64,000 bases of DNA, from NCBI RefSeq assembly GCF_018588945.1, contig NZ_JAFIWA010000003.1, positions 1-64,000 on the forward strand. Reading direction: 5' to 3'. Source of the DNA: Microbacterium flavescens (GTDB lineage Bacteria > Actinomycetota > Actinomycetes > Actinomycetales > Microbacteriaceae). This document shows, in pieces, positions 53,091-60,552 of this stretch. How positions within the stretch are numbered: position 1 is the first letter of the stretch; the number at the start of each line of letters is the position of its first letter. A program made the translations under genes and the position numbers. The notes under the pieces were generated by a model. It made no database searches and was not told the DNA's origin. It saw only the letters and a program-made list of their open reading frames with translations.

Positions 53091-54143
53091 ATGGCGAAGA
53101 CAGTCATCGGTCTCGAGATCACCGAGGAGGGCGTGCGCGCCGCCGAGGTGACGACCGGTCGCAACCCGACCCTCGTCGCGTACGGCGCAGTGCCACTGCC
53201 CGCCGGCGCCGCGAAGGATTCAGAAGTGCTCGACCCCGACGCGGTGTCGCTCGCCCTGCGCCAGTTGTGGAGTCGCGGGCGGTTCACGCATCGCCGCGTC
53301 GTGCTCGGCATCGGCAGCCGCCGAATCCTGGTGCGCGAGTACACGACCCAGGCGCTGCGGCCAGACCTGCTGCGCCAGGCGCTGCCCTTCCAGGTGCAGG
53401 ACCTCCTGCCGGTGCCCGCCGACCAGGCCGTGCTCGACTTCTACGCCTCGTCGCAGGAGGGCGACCAGATCACCGGGCTGCTCGTCGCAGCCGTCGCCGA
53501 GACGGTCGAGCAGCTGGTGACGGCCGTCGGCAAGGCGAAGCTCACCGTCGACTCCGTCGACCTGGCGCCCTTCGGCCTCGCCCGCGGCGTGAGCCGCCTC
53601 GCGGCGCCGGGGGAGTCGATCGCAGCGCTCCACCTCGGCGACCACACCAGCTACGTCGTGATCGTGCGCGACGGCGTGCCGCGCTTCGTCCGCATCCTCC
53701 CGCTCGAGATCCTCACCGACGCGGTGCGCGACCGCGAGGCCGCCGCGGCACCGGCGGTCGACGAGGTCGAGGCTCCCGTCGAGGAGCTCGTCGGAGCAGC
53801 GGCAGGCTCGGGCGGCGCCCGCCGGCGCCGCTACTCGTCGGCGCGCGGCGAGCGGATCGCCGGCATGACCGAGGCGGCCCTGTCCGACCTCGTGAGCCGC
53901 ATGCGCAGCACGCTCGCGTTCTACGCCGGCCGCACGAACGACGTGCCGGTGTCGCGCGTGATCCTCACCGGTGCCGGTGCGGCCGCTCCCGAGGTGGGCG
54001 ACTCCCTCGCCGCCAGCCTCCCGCTTCCCGTCGCGTACGCCGGAGCCGCCGAGATCGTCGCCGTGAAAAGCGACGCGCCGCAGGGAACCGTCGGCCTCGA
54101 CCTCCTGACGACCGTGGGCCTGGCCTTGAACGAGGGGCGCTGA
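53091..54143 (+). CDS. pilM: Type IV pilus assembly protein PilM (operon 2)
   Basis: This 350-residue actin-like protein has VIGLEITEEGVRAAEV, VVLGIGSRRILVREYT and ALPFQVQDLLPVP, nearly the same as the operon 1 copy. An insertion of about 30 residues near position 225-250 (VDEVEAPVEELVGAAAG and a basic RRRRYSSARG) distinguishes it. AGGAG precedes the ATG by 7 nt. Confidence 0.92.
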   Translation: MAKTVIGLEITEEGVRAAEVTTGRNPTLVAYGAVPLPAGAAKDSEVLDPDAVSLALRQLWSRGRFTHRRVVLGIGSRRILVREYTTQALRPDLLRQALPFQVQDLLPVPADQAVLDFYASSQEGDQITGLLVAAVAETVEQLVTAVGKAKLTVDSVDLAPFGLARGVSRLAAPGESIAALHLGDHTSYVVIVRDGVPRFVRILPLEILTDAVRDREAAAAPAVDEVEAPVEELVGAAAGSGGARRRRYSSARGERIAGMTEAALSDLVSRMRSTLAFYAGRTNDVPVSRVILTGAGAAAPEVGDSLAASLPLPVAYAGAAEIVAVKSDAPQGTVGLDLLTTVGLALNEGR

Positions 54144-54787
54144 TGTCGATCGCCAAGACGACGTCGATCGTCATCGGGGGAGCCCCGTTCGTCAACCTCA
54201 TCCCGCCGTCCGAGACCGCGCGGCGCGAGAGTGCGCGGCTGCTGCGCCGCTGGATCCTCGCACTCGTCGCCGTGGTCGTCCTCGTCGCCGTCGGCGCTGC
54301 CGGCACCTTCTGGCTGCAGCTCACCGCCGCTCAGCGCTTCGCGGTCGAGAACCTCCGCACCCAGACGCTGCTCTCGCAGCTCGCCGACCTGTCCGACGTG
54401 CAGGCGCAGCTCAACCTGCAGTCCGAGCTGACGGACTTCCGCAGCGGCGCGATGGCCACCGACCTGCGCTACGGCGGGCTGATCAACGCGATCGGGGCCG
54501 CGCTGCCCGGCGGCTCGGAGATGGCCGGCTTCAGTCTTGCCCCCGCCGGGATGCCGCAGGGCGAGGATCCCACGCTCGAGGTGGGCGCCGGCGGCACCGT
54601 CACCATCGCGAGTGCCGACCCGCAGCTGGTCGTGCCGATCGTGCGCGCCGTGCGCGCGCTGCCCGGCGTGATGGAGGCCGACGGCTGGGAGGTCGACGCC
54701 ACCGAGAGCGGATACACCTACGAGCTCCGCGTCACGTTCGACCAGTCGGTCTATACCGGCGCCTACACCGAGGAGGCGGCGGAATGA
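54143..54787 (+). CDS. pilN: PilN-like pilus assembly protein (operon 2)
   Basis: This 214-residue protein has a cytosolic tail with PFVNLIPPSETARRES (PilM-binding type), one transmembrane helix (WILALVAVVVLVAVGAAGTF), a short coiled coil and a ferredoxin-like domain containing AGMPQGEDPTLEV. It matches the operon 1 copy (GGIPQGEDPAVQV there). It overlaps pilM by 1 nt and pilO by 4 nt. Confidence 0.88.
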   Translation: MSIAKTTSIVIGGAPFVNLIPPSETARRESARLLRRWILALVAVVVLVAVGAAGTFWLQLTAAQRFAVENLRTQTLLSQLADLSDVQAQLNLQSELTDFRSGAMATDLRYGGLINAIGAALPGGSEMAGFSLAPAGMPQGEDPTLEVGAGGTVTIASADPQLVVPIVRAVRALPGVMEADGWEVDATESGYTYELRVTFDQSVYTGAYTEEAAE

Positions 54788-55479
54788 ACATCCCCCGTCA
54801 GATGATCAACCTCGTCGGCATCGTCGTGGTGGTCGCGCTGCTGGTCGCCGGGGCGACGCTGATCGTCCTTCCGATGTACAGCTCCGCACGGGCCATCGAC
54901 GGCGAGACGGCGAGCGTCGCGCAGACCAATCAGCTGTACGACGTGCAGGTCGCGACGCTCACGGGGGCGCAGGAGCGGATCGAGGAGCTGACGGGCGAGG
55001 TCACCGGACTGCGGCGCCAGATCCCGGCATCCAGCCAGCTCGACGACGTCATGCAGATCGTCGTCGACTCCGCCCGGGCCACCGGCGCCACGATCGAGAG
55101 CGTGTCGGCTGCCGATGCGGAGCCGTGGATGCCGCGCACCGGGCTCGCCGGCGACGACGACGCCGGGACGGCCCCGGTCGAAGAGGCCGCGCCCGCCCCC
55201 GAGGGCGACGAGGCCGAAGGCGACACCGCCGAGTCGACCGACCCCGCCGACGCGAGCGAGACCGCCGCCGATCCCGCTGCCGAGGCTGTGGCCGAGGCCG
55301 TCTCGCCGCAGCAGCAGATCCCGGTCACGATCGCCGTGCAGGTGCCGGACGCCCGATCCGCCGCGGCGTTCATGGACGCCCTCGGCCGCGGACCCCGACT
55401 GCTCGCCCCCATCGACGGAACCCTCGAGGAGGGCACCCTCACGGTGACCGCCCTCGCCCTCGTACGCACGAAGGACTGA
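54784..55479 (+). CDS. pilO: PilO-like pilus assembly protein (operon 2)
   Basis: This 231-residue protein has an N-terminal helix (MINLVGIVVVVALLVAGATL), a coiled coil (TGAQERIEELTGEVTGLRRQ), a Glu/Ala/Asp-rich linker and a C-terminal ferredoxin-like domain (ITVAIAVQ-type strand with DARSAAAFMDALGRG). Same layout as the operon 1 protein. It is followed one base later by pilT. Confidence 0.84.
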   Translation: MNIPRQMINLVGIVVVVALLVAGATLIVLPMYSSARAIDGETASVAQTNQLYDVQVATLTGAQERIEELTGEVTGLRRQIPASSQLDDVMQIVVDSARATGATIESVSAADAEPWMPRTGLAGDDDAGTAPVEEAAPAPEGDEAEGDTAESTDPADASETAADPAAEAVAEAVSPQQQIPVTIAVQVPDARSAAAFMDALGRGPRLLAPIDGTLEEGTLTVTALALVRTKD

Positions 55480-55480
55480 C

Positions 55481-56620
55481 ATGACCGCCTCGGAAGACCT
55501 GACCTCGATGCTCGGCATCGCCCAGCGCTCGCGCGCGTCGGACGTGCACCTGACCGCCCGTCACCCCGTGCTCATGCGGGTGGACGGCGATCTCACCCCG
55601 ATCCCGGGCTGGACCGAGCCGACCTCGCCCGCGTGGCTCGACGAGGCGGTCGGCGGCCTCATGTCGCGCGACCAGCTCGAGGAGTTCCGCACCCACGGCG
55701 AGGTCGACCTCTCGCACACCGTGCCGCACGTCGCCCGGTTCCGCGTGAACGTCTTCCGCCAGCTCGGCGACGTCGCCGTCGCGATGCGCTTCATCCCCGA
55801 CCAGATCCGCCCGCTCGAGGAGCTCGGCGTGCCGAGCGCCGCACGCGACCTCGTGCTGCGCCCGCGCGGACTCGTGCTCGTCACCGGGCCCACCGGATCT
55901 GGTAAGTCCACGACGCTGAGCGCCATGATCGACGTCGTCAACCGCACCCTCCCCGCGCACATCGTGACTGTCGAGGATCCCGTCGAGTTCCAGCACACCA
56001 GCCGGCGATCCCTCATCCACCAGCGCGAGATCGGCAGCGACACCGCGTCGTTCTCGGAGGCTCTGCGGCGCGTCCTGCGCCAGGACCCGGATGTCATCCT
56101 CATCGGAGAGCTCCGGGATCCGGCATCCATCTCCACCGCTCTCTCCGCGGCCGAGACCGGCCACCTCGTGCTCTCGACGCTCCACACCCAGAGCGCCGCG
56201 AAGTCGATCAACCGCATCGTCGACGCCTTCGCGCCCGACCAGCAGGCACAGGTGCGCACGCAGCTCGGCGACACGCTGCAGGGGATCATCAGCCAGACGC
56301 TGCTGCCCCGCGCGCAGACCGAGGGCCGTGTGATCGCCACCGAGGTGCTCGTCAACACCCCGGCCATCGCGAACCTGATCCGCGAGGGACAGGTGAGCCA
56401 GATCTACTCGATGCTCCAGGCGGGAGGGAGCCTCGGCATGCACACGCTCGACCAGGACCTCCGTCGCCTCGTCGAGGACGGCTCGATCTCGATGCAGCTC
56501 GCGAAGAGCTACGCGAGCGACCCCGCCTCGTTCGACGAGGTGCGGGTGCGCCCGCGCGACCTCGACGCCGATGCGTGGTCGGCCCATGCCGACGCGCAGA
56601 CGGTCGGCTGGGGGCACTGA
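55481..56620 (+). CDS. pilT: Pilus retraction ATPase PilT (operon 2)
   Basis: This 379-residue ATPase has Walker A GPTGSGKST, Asp box VTVEDPVEFQHTSRRSLIHQ, Walker B DVILIGELRDPASI and His box LVLSTLHTQSAAKSINRI. No tetracysteine motif is present, which separates it from PilB. It is closely related to the operon 1 copy but lacks its Gly-rich tail. Its last base overlaps the pilC ATG. Confidence 0.93.
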   Translation: MTASEDLTSMLGIAQRSRASDVHLTARHPVLMRVDGDLTPIPGWTEPTSPAWLDEAVGGLMSRDQLEEFRTHGEVDLSHTVPHVARFRVNVFRQLGDVAVAMRFIPDQIRPLEELGVPSAARDLVLRPRGLVLVTGPTGSGKSTTLSAMIDVVNRTLPAHIVTVEDPVEFQHTSRRSLIHQREIGSDTASFSEALRRVLRQDPDVILIGELRDPASISTALSAAETGHLVLSTLHTQSAAKSINRIVDAFAPDQQAQVRTQLGDTLQGIISQTLLPRAQTEGRVIATEVLVNTPAIANLIREGQVSQIYSMLQAGGSLGMHTLDQDLRRLVEDGSISMQLAKSYASDPASFDEVRVRPRDLDADAWSAHADAQTVGWGH

Positions 56621-57858
56621 TGGCGCTCATCGAGGAGTACACGTACCGCGCCATCGACGCCGCGGGTGGCGGCATCGTCAAGGGCACGCTCGAGGCGTCC
56701 GGCGCGAACGGTGTGACCGCGAAGCTTCGCGCGCAGGGCCTCACGCCGCTCGAGGTGACGCTCACGGCGAAGACCGGCCTCAATCGCGACGTGTCGATCC
56801 CGGGCTTCGAGCGGCGGGTCAAGGTCGGCACGCTCGCGGTCTTCGCGAAGCAGATGGCCGGGCTCATCAACGCCGGCCTTCCGCTCATGCGCACGCTGGC
56901 GATCCTGATCGAGCAGGCCGAGGACAAGAAGCTGCAGAGCGCCCTCGCCGGCACACGGGCGGCCGTCGAATCCGGATCGTCGTTCTCCACCGCGCTGGCT
57001 GCCTACCCCGACGTCTTCCCGCCGCTCATGATCAGCATGATCCGCGTGGGCGAGTCGGGCGGCTTCCTCGGGGAGTCCCTGGCGACCATCGCCGAGACCT
57101 ACGCAGGAGAAGCCGAGCTGCAGGGCAAGATCAAGTCGGCGACGACGTATCCGATCATCGTCTTCGTCATCGCGATCCTCGGCGTGGTCGCGATGGTGAC
57201 CTTCGTCGTGCCGATCTTCGAGGGCATGTTCAAGGGGCTCGGCTCGGCACTGCCGCTGCCGACGCAGATCCTCGTGACCCTGTCGAACAACATGCTCTGG
57301 ATCCTGCCGATCATGATCGGCGGGGGCATCGCCGGGTGGCTCTGGTGGGTGCGCAACCGCCGGGAGGAGAAGGTGCGCCGCGTGGTCGACCCGTGGAGGC
57401 TGAAGCTGCCAGTCGTCGGCCCGCTCACCACCAAGATCGCCGTAGCGCGGTTCGCGCGCAGCCTCTCGATGATGCTCGACGCCGGAGTGCCGCTGGTTCA
57501 GGCGCTGTCCATCGTGGGCGCGGCATCCAACAACTGGAAGATCGAGCAGGCGGTACGCGAGATCCAGGAGTCGGTCAAGCAGGGCCGTTCATTCTCGGGG
57601 CCGCTCGCGAAGGCCGAGGTGTTCCCGCCGATGGTGGCGCAGATGATCGCCGTCGGCGAGGAGTCGGGCACGCTGGCCGAGATGCTGCGCAGCATCGCCG
57701 AGTTCTACGAGAACGAGGTCGAATCGGCGACGTCGCAGCTCACGGCATCGATCGAGCCCATCCTCATCGTGGGCATCGGCATCATCATCGGCGGCATGGT
57801 GATCTCGCTGTACATGCCGATCTTCTCCATCTACGGCGAGCTCGGCCAGAGCGGCTGA
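56620..57858 (+). CDS. pilC: Pilus platform protein PilC (operon 2)
   Basis: This 412-residue protein has two GspF domains with FAKQMAGLINAGLPLMRTLA and FARSLSMMLDAGVPLVQALS, SMIRVGESGGFLGESL and AVGEESGTLAEMLRS, plus three transmembrane helices. It is collinear with the operon 1 PilC over its whole length. It ends operon 2. A GCCGGCC/GGCCGGC inverted repeat at 57872-57898 may terminate it. Confidence 0.95.
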   Translation: MALIEEYTYRAIDAAGGGIVKGTLEASGANGVTAKLRAQGLTPLEVTLTAKTGLNRDVSIPGFERRVKVGTLAVFAKQMAGLINAGLPLMRTLAILIEQAEDKKLQSALAGTRAAVESGSSFSTALAAYPDVFPPLMISMIRVGESGGFLGESLATIAETYAGEAELQGKIKSATTYPIIVFVIAILGVVAMVTFVVPIFEGMFKGLGSALPLPTQILVTLSNNMLWILPIMIGGGIAGWLWWVRNRREEKVRRVVDPWRLKLPVVGPLTTKIAVARFARSLSMMLDAGVPLVQALSIVGAASNNWKIEQAVREIQESVKQGRSFSGPLAKAEVFPPMVAQMIAVGEESGTLAEMLRSIAEFYENEVESATSQLTASIEPILIVGIGIIIGGMVISLYMPIFSIYGELGQSG

Positions 57859-57871
57859 CGCCTGGACCTTC

Positions 57872-57898
57872 GCCGGCCCCGTGTCAACCGCGGCCGGC
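57872..57898 (+). terminator. Possible terminator of pilus operon 2
   Basis: GCCGGCC (57872-57878) pairs with GGCCGGC (57892-57898) over a 13-nt loop. No T-tract follows, so the assignment is weak. Confidence 0.3.
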
Positions 57899-57914
57899 CG
57901 GAGCGGTGCCCGGA

Positions 57915-57920
57915 TAGCCT
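57915..57920 (+). promoter_or_regulatory. -10 box of a leaderless start
   Basis: TAGCCT is 6 nt before the ATG at 57927. Confidence 0.45.
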
Positions 57921-57926
57921 GGCGCC

Positions 57927-58937
57927 ATGGCTGACCTCATCGCGAAACTGACGGCGTGGGCACTGAGTCTCAGGCCGGTGCGGGTCTGGTTCCACTTCCT
58001 CGAGAGACGCGGCGCGATGCTCGCCGACAGCGTCACGTACCGTGCGCTGTTCTCCGTGTTCGCCGGCGTCCTGCTGGGCTTCTCGTTCGCCGCGCTGTGG
58101 CTCAGCGACAACCCCGTCGCGTGGCAGGCGCTGGTCGACGCCGTCGACTCCGCGATCCCCGGCCTCATCGGCGAGGACGGTCTCATCCAGGTCGATCAGA
58201 TCCAGGCGCCTGCCGGCCTCACGCTGACCGGCATCCTGTCGCTCGTTGCCCTCGTCGGCGCCGCGATCGGCGCGATCGGCTCGCTGCGGGCCGGACTGCG
58301 TACGCTCGCCGACGAGATCCACGACGACGTCTTCTGGATCTGGGTGATCCTGCGCAACCTGCTGCTGGCCATCGCGATCGGCGGCGGCTTCGTGCTGTCC
58401 GCCGCCGTCACGTTCTACGGCTCGACCTTCATCGACTGGGTGGGGGACTGGCTGGGGATCCAAGGATTCGTAGCGGATGCCGCGACCCGCGGTCTCGCGC
58501 TCGTCGTGGTCTTCCTGCTCGACGCCGGGCTGATCGCCCTCGCCTTCGTGGTGCTGAGCGGCGTGAAGGCCCGACCGCGCACGCTCTTCGTCGGGTCGCT
58601 GATCGGCGGCATCGGCCTGACCGTGCTGCAGCAGCTGTCGGGCATGTTCGTCGCCGGCGCCGGGTCGAACCCGCTCCTCGCGTCGTTCGCCGCGCTGATC
58701 GCGCTGCTGCTGTGGTTCAACCTGTCGGCGCAGGTGATCCTGCTCGCGTCGACGTGGATCATCGTCGGGGTCGCCGAAGACGCCGACCGCGTGCGCGAGC
58801 GTTACGGCGCTCCCAGCTTCGAAGCGCGCCGCGTGAAGCGCGCCGAGGACGCCCTTCGCGTCGCGGCCGAGGAGCTGAAGCTCGCGAACGAGGCCACCGA
58901 GAAGGCACGCCAGCCCGCGAAGCCGAAGCCGGCGTGA
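57927..58937 (+). CDS. YihY/virulence factor BrkB family membrane protein
   Basis: This 336-residue integral membrane protein has about six hydrophobic helices. The BrkB-type start is FHFLERRGAMLADSVTYRAL, with YGSTFIDWVGDWLGI, ARPRTLFVGSLIGGIGLTVL and LWFNLSAQVILLASTWIIVG further on. A charged C-terminal helix follows. The name comes from Bordetella BrkB, but the family is widespread and its function unsettled (possibly transport). The stop overlaps the next gene's GTG by 4 nt. Confidence 0.9.
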   Translation: MADLIAKLTAWALSLRPVRVWFHFLERRGAMLADSVTYRALFSVFAGVLLGFSFAALWLSDNPVAWQALVDAVDSAIPGLIGEDGLIQVDQIQAPAGLTLTGILSLVALVGAAIGAIGSLRAGLRTLADEIHDDVFWIWVILRNLLLAIAIGGGFVLSAAVTFYGSTFIDWVGDWLGIQGFVADAATRGLALVVVFLLDAGLIALAFVVLSGVKARPRTLFVGSLIGGIGLTVLQQLSGMFVAGAGSNPLLASFAALIALLLWFNLSAQVILLASTWIIVGVAEDADRVRERYGAPSFEARRVKRAEDALRVAAEELKLANEATEKARQPAKPKPA

Positions 58938-59647
58938 CGGTGACGATCCGGGTTCCGACGTACACCGCAGCGCAGGTGCGCGCCGCCGAGCGCCCGCTGC
59001 TCGAGGCCGGTGAGCCTCTCATGCGTCGCGCGGCATACGCCCTCGCCGCCATCGTGCAGGAACGGATCGCGGATGCCCCGTCCCCCCGCATCCTCGTCCT
59101 CGCGGGCAGCGGCGAGAACGGCGGCGACGCCCTCTTCGCCGCCGCGGTCGTTGAGCGAGCGAAGCGAGACGAAACGCGTCCCCCTCACGTCGACGTCCTC
59201 CCCGTCGGCAGCCGCGTGCACGAGGCCGGGCTCGCCGCGGCCCTGGACGCCGGCGCGCGGCAGGTCTCTCTCGACGAGGCGCTGGCCGCGGCATCCGGGT
59301 ACACCCTCGTCGTGGACGGGATCCTCGGCATCGGCACATCGCCCGACCCCGCGCTGCGCGGCGCCGCACGCGAGGCGGTGTCGCGCCTGCTCTCCGTCGA
59401 AGGCTCACCGCGCACCATCGCCGTCGACCTGCCGAGCGGGCTGCACCCCGACACCGGCACGGCTGACGACGTCGTGCTGCCGGCCGCGGTCACGGTGACC
59501 TTCGGCGCGGTCAAAGCCGGGCTCGCGGTCGGGCGCGGGCCCGAGCTGTGCGGAGAGCTCGTGCTCGTCGACCTCGGCCTCGGACCAGGTCTTGCCGGCG
59601 AGGAGCCGGCGGGCGAGGCATCCGTCACCCGCGTCGTTCGAGGCTGA
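58934..59647 (+). CDS. nnrE: NAD(P)H-hydrate epimerase domain protein
   Basis: This 237-residue protein has a YjeF-N/NnrE Rossmann-like fold: YTAAQVRAAERPLLEAGEPL with MRRAAYALA, then ILVLAGSGENGGDALFAA (phosphate-binding loop), VVDGILGIGTSP and IAVDLPSGLHPDTG. It epimerises damaged NAD(P)H hydrates for repair. The C-terminal NnrD dehydratase domain found in bifunctional relatives is absent. A dispersed repeat (59146-59180) lies inside the frame and encodes VERAKRDETR right after the GGDALFAA loop. Confidence 0.85.
   Translation: MTVTIRVPTYTAAQVRAAERPLLEAGEPLMRRAAYALAAIVQERIADAPSPRILVLAGSGENGGDALFAAAVVERAKRDETRPPHVDVLPVGSRVHEAGLAAALDAGARQVSLDEALAAASGYTLVVDGILGIGTSPDPALRGAAREAVSRLLSVEGSPRTIAVDLPSGLHPDTGTADDVVLPAAVTVTFGAVKAGLAVGRGPELCGELVLVDLGLGPGLAGEEPAGEASVTRVVRG
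59146..59180. repeat. Dispersed repeat element inside a coding sequence (copy 4)
   Basis: GGTCGTTGAGCGAGCGAAGC then GAGACGAAACGCGTC, the same as copy 3 (38241-38274) apart from the edges. It keeps the nnrE frame open and encodes VERAKRDETR between the GGDALFAA loop and the HVDVLPVG strand. Confidence 0.85.
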
Positions 59648-59653
59648 GCGCGT

Positions 59654-60385
59654 CTACCTCGCGTAGCGCTCGACGAAGGTGCGCAGCATCCGACTCGGAT
59701 GGGACACTGCCGCGCGACGCACTGCGGCGAGGGTGAGCTCGAGCTCGTCGGCGGCGAAGTATCCGTAGCCGGCGTACGCGTGGATGCGCGTCGTGATGCC
59801 GTCGACGTCGAGCTCGGGATGGAACTGCGTCGCGTACACGTTCTCGCCCACCTTGAACATCTGCACGGGGCAGTCGGGGGATGAGGCGAGCAGGGTGGCC
59901 GAAGCGGGCAGCGCCGAGATCGCCTCCTTGTGGCCGACGAACGCCTCGAAACGGCGCGGCAGGTCGCGCAGGAGAGGATCGGATGCCCCGGCCTCCGTGA
60001 GCTCGACCGGCACGACGCTGATGGGCTCGGGGTAGGTGCGGTCGATGACGGCGCCCTGGTGGGCGCCGAGCGTGCCGATGCCGTAGCAGGCGCCGAGGAA
60101 CGGGAAGTCGCGGGCGACGACCTCGTCGAGGAGGGTCTGGAATTCGGCCTCGACGCGGTGCTGCACCGCCGACTTGGCGTCGGCGGGGTCGGAGGCGTTG
60201 AACGGTCCGCCGCCGACGAAGATGCCGGAGAGGGCATCGAGGTCGAGGTACGGCATCGGCTCGGCCTCGAGGCGGATGCGGACGAGGTGCCGCTCGTCGA
60301 GTCCGGTGTAGCGCAGGAAGAGGGCGTACTCCTCGTCGGCGGGAACGTCTTCGGCGCGCGTGGCGAGGAGGACGAACGGCTTCAC
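59654..60385 (-). CDS. Class I glutamine amidotransferase-like protein
   Basis: This 243-residue protein has the GATase nucleophile elbow FLGACYGIG (C100) and the HPE motif at H189 and E191 (ATQFHPELD), giving the Cys-His-Glu triad, and GIFVGGGPFN near the N-terminus. Standalone GATases of this kind are often annotated as GMP-synthase-like amidotransferases; the partner and substrate are not evident here. The start is GTG 60385 with TAGGCT 6 nt upstream. Confidence 0.85.
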   Translation of the reverse strand: MKPFVLLATRAEDVPADEEYALFLRYTGLDERHLVRIRLEAEPMPYLDLDALSGIFVGGGPFNASDPADAKSAVQHRVEAEFQTLLDEVVARDFPFLGACYGIGTLGAHQGAVIDRTYPEPISVVPVELTEAGASDPLLRDLPRRFEAFVGHKEAISALPASATLLASSPDCPVQMFKVGENVYATQFHPELDVDGITTRIHAYAGYGYFAADELELTLAAVRRAAVSHPSRMLRTFVERYAR

Positions 60386-60391
60386 CCCGCA

Positions 60392-60397
60392 AGCCTA
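60392..60397 (-). promoter_or_regulatory. -10 box of a leaderless start
   Basis: TAGGCT on the minus strand is 6 nt before the GTG at 60385. Confidence 0.45.
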
Positions 60398-60446
60398 CGG
60401 CCCGCCCCGCCCCGCCCCGCGCCGCTCCTGCCCGCCCCGGGCATCG

Positions 60447-60508
60447 GTTGAGTGTCCAGGACATGCCGCCGTCGCGGGCGTGGGCGCGGCGCGTCCTGGA
60501 CACTCAAC
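60447..60508. repeat. Perfect 16-bp inverted repeat in the gap before glgP
   Basis: GTTGAGTGTCCAGGAC (60447-60462) and its exact complement (60493-60508) flank 30 GC-rich bases. It lies downstream of glgP, which ends at 60553 on the minus strand, and could act as a terminator or a dispersed REP-like element. Confidence 0.75.
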
Positions 60509-60552
60509 AGGGGGTTGGGGGTGCGGAAGGCGACGGGGGCGGGGCGGTGGGG

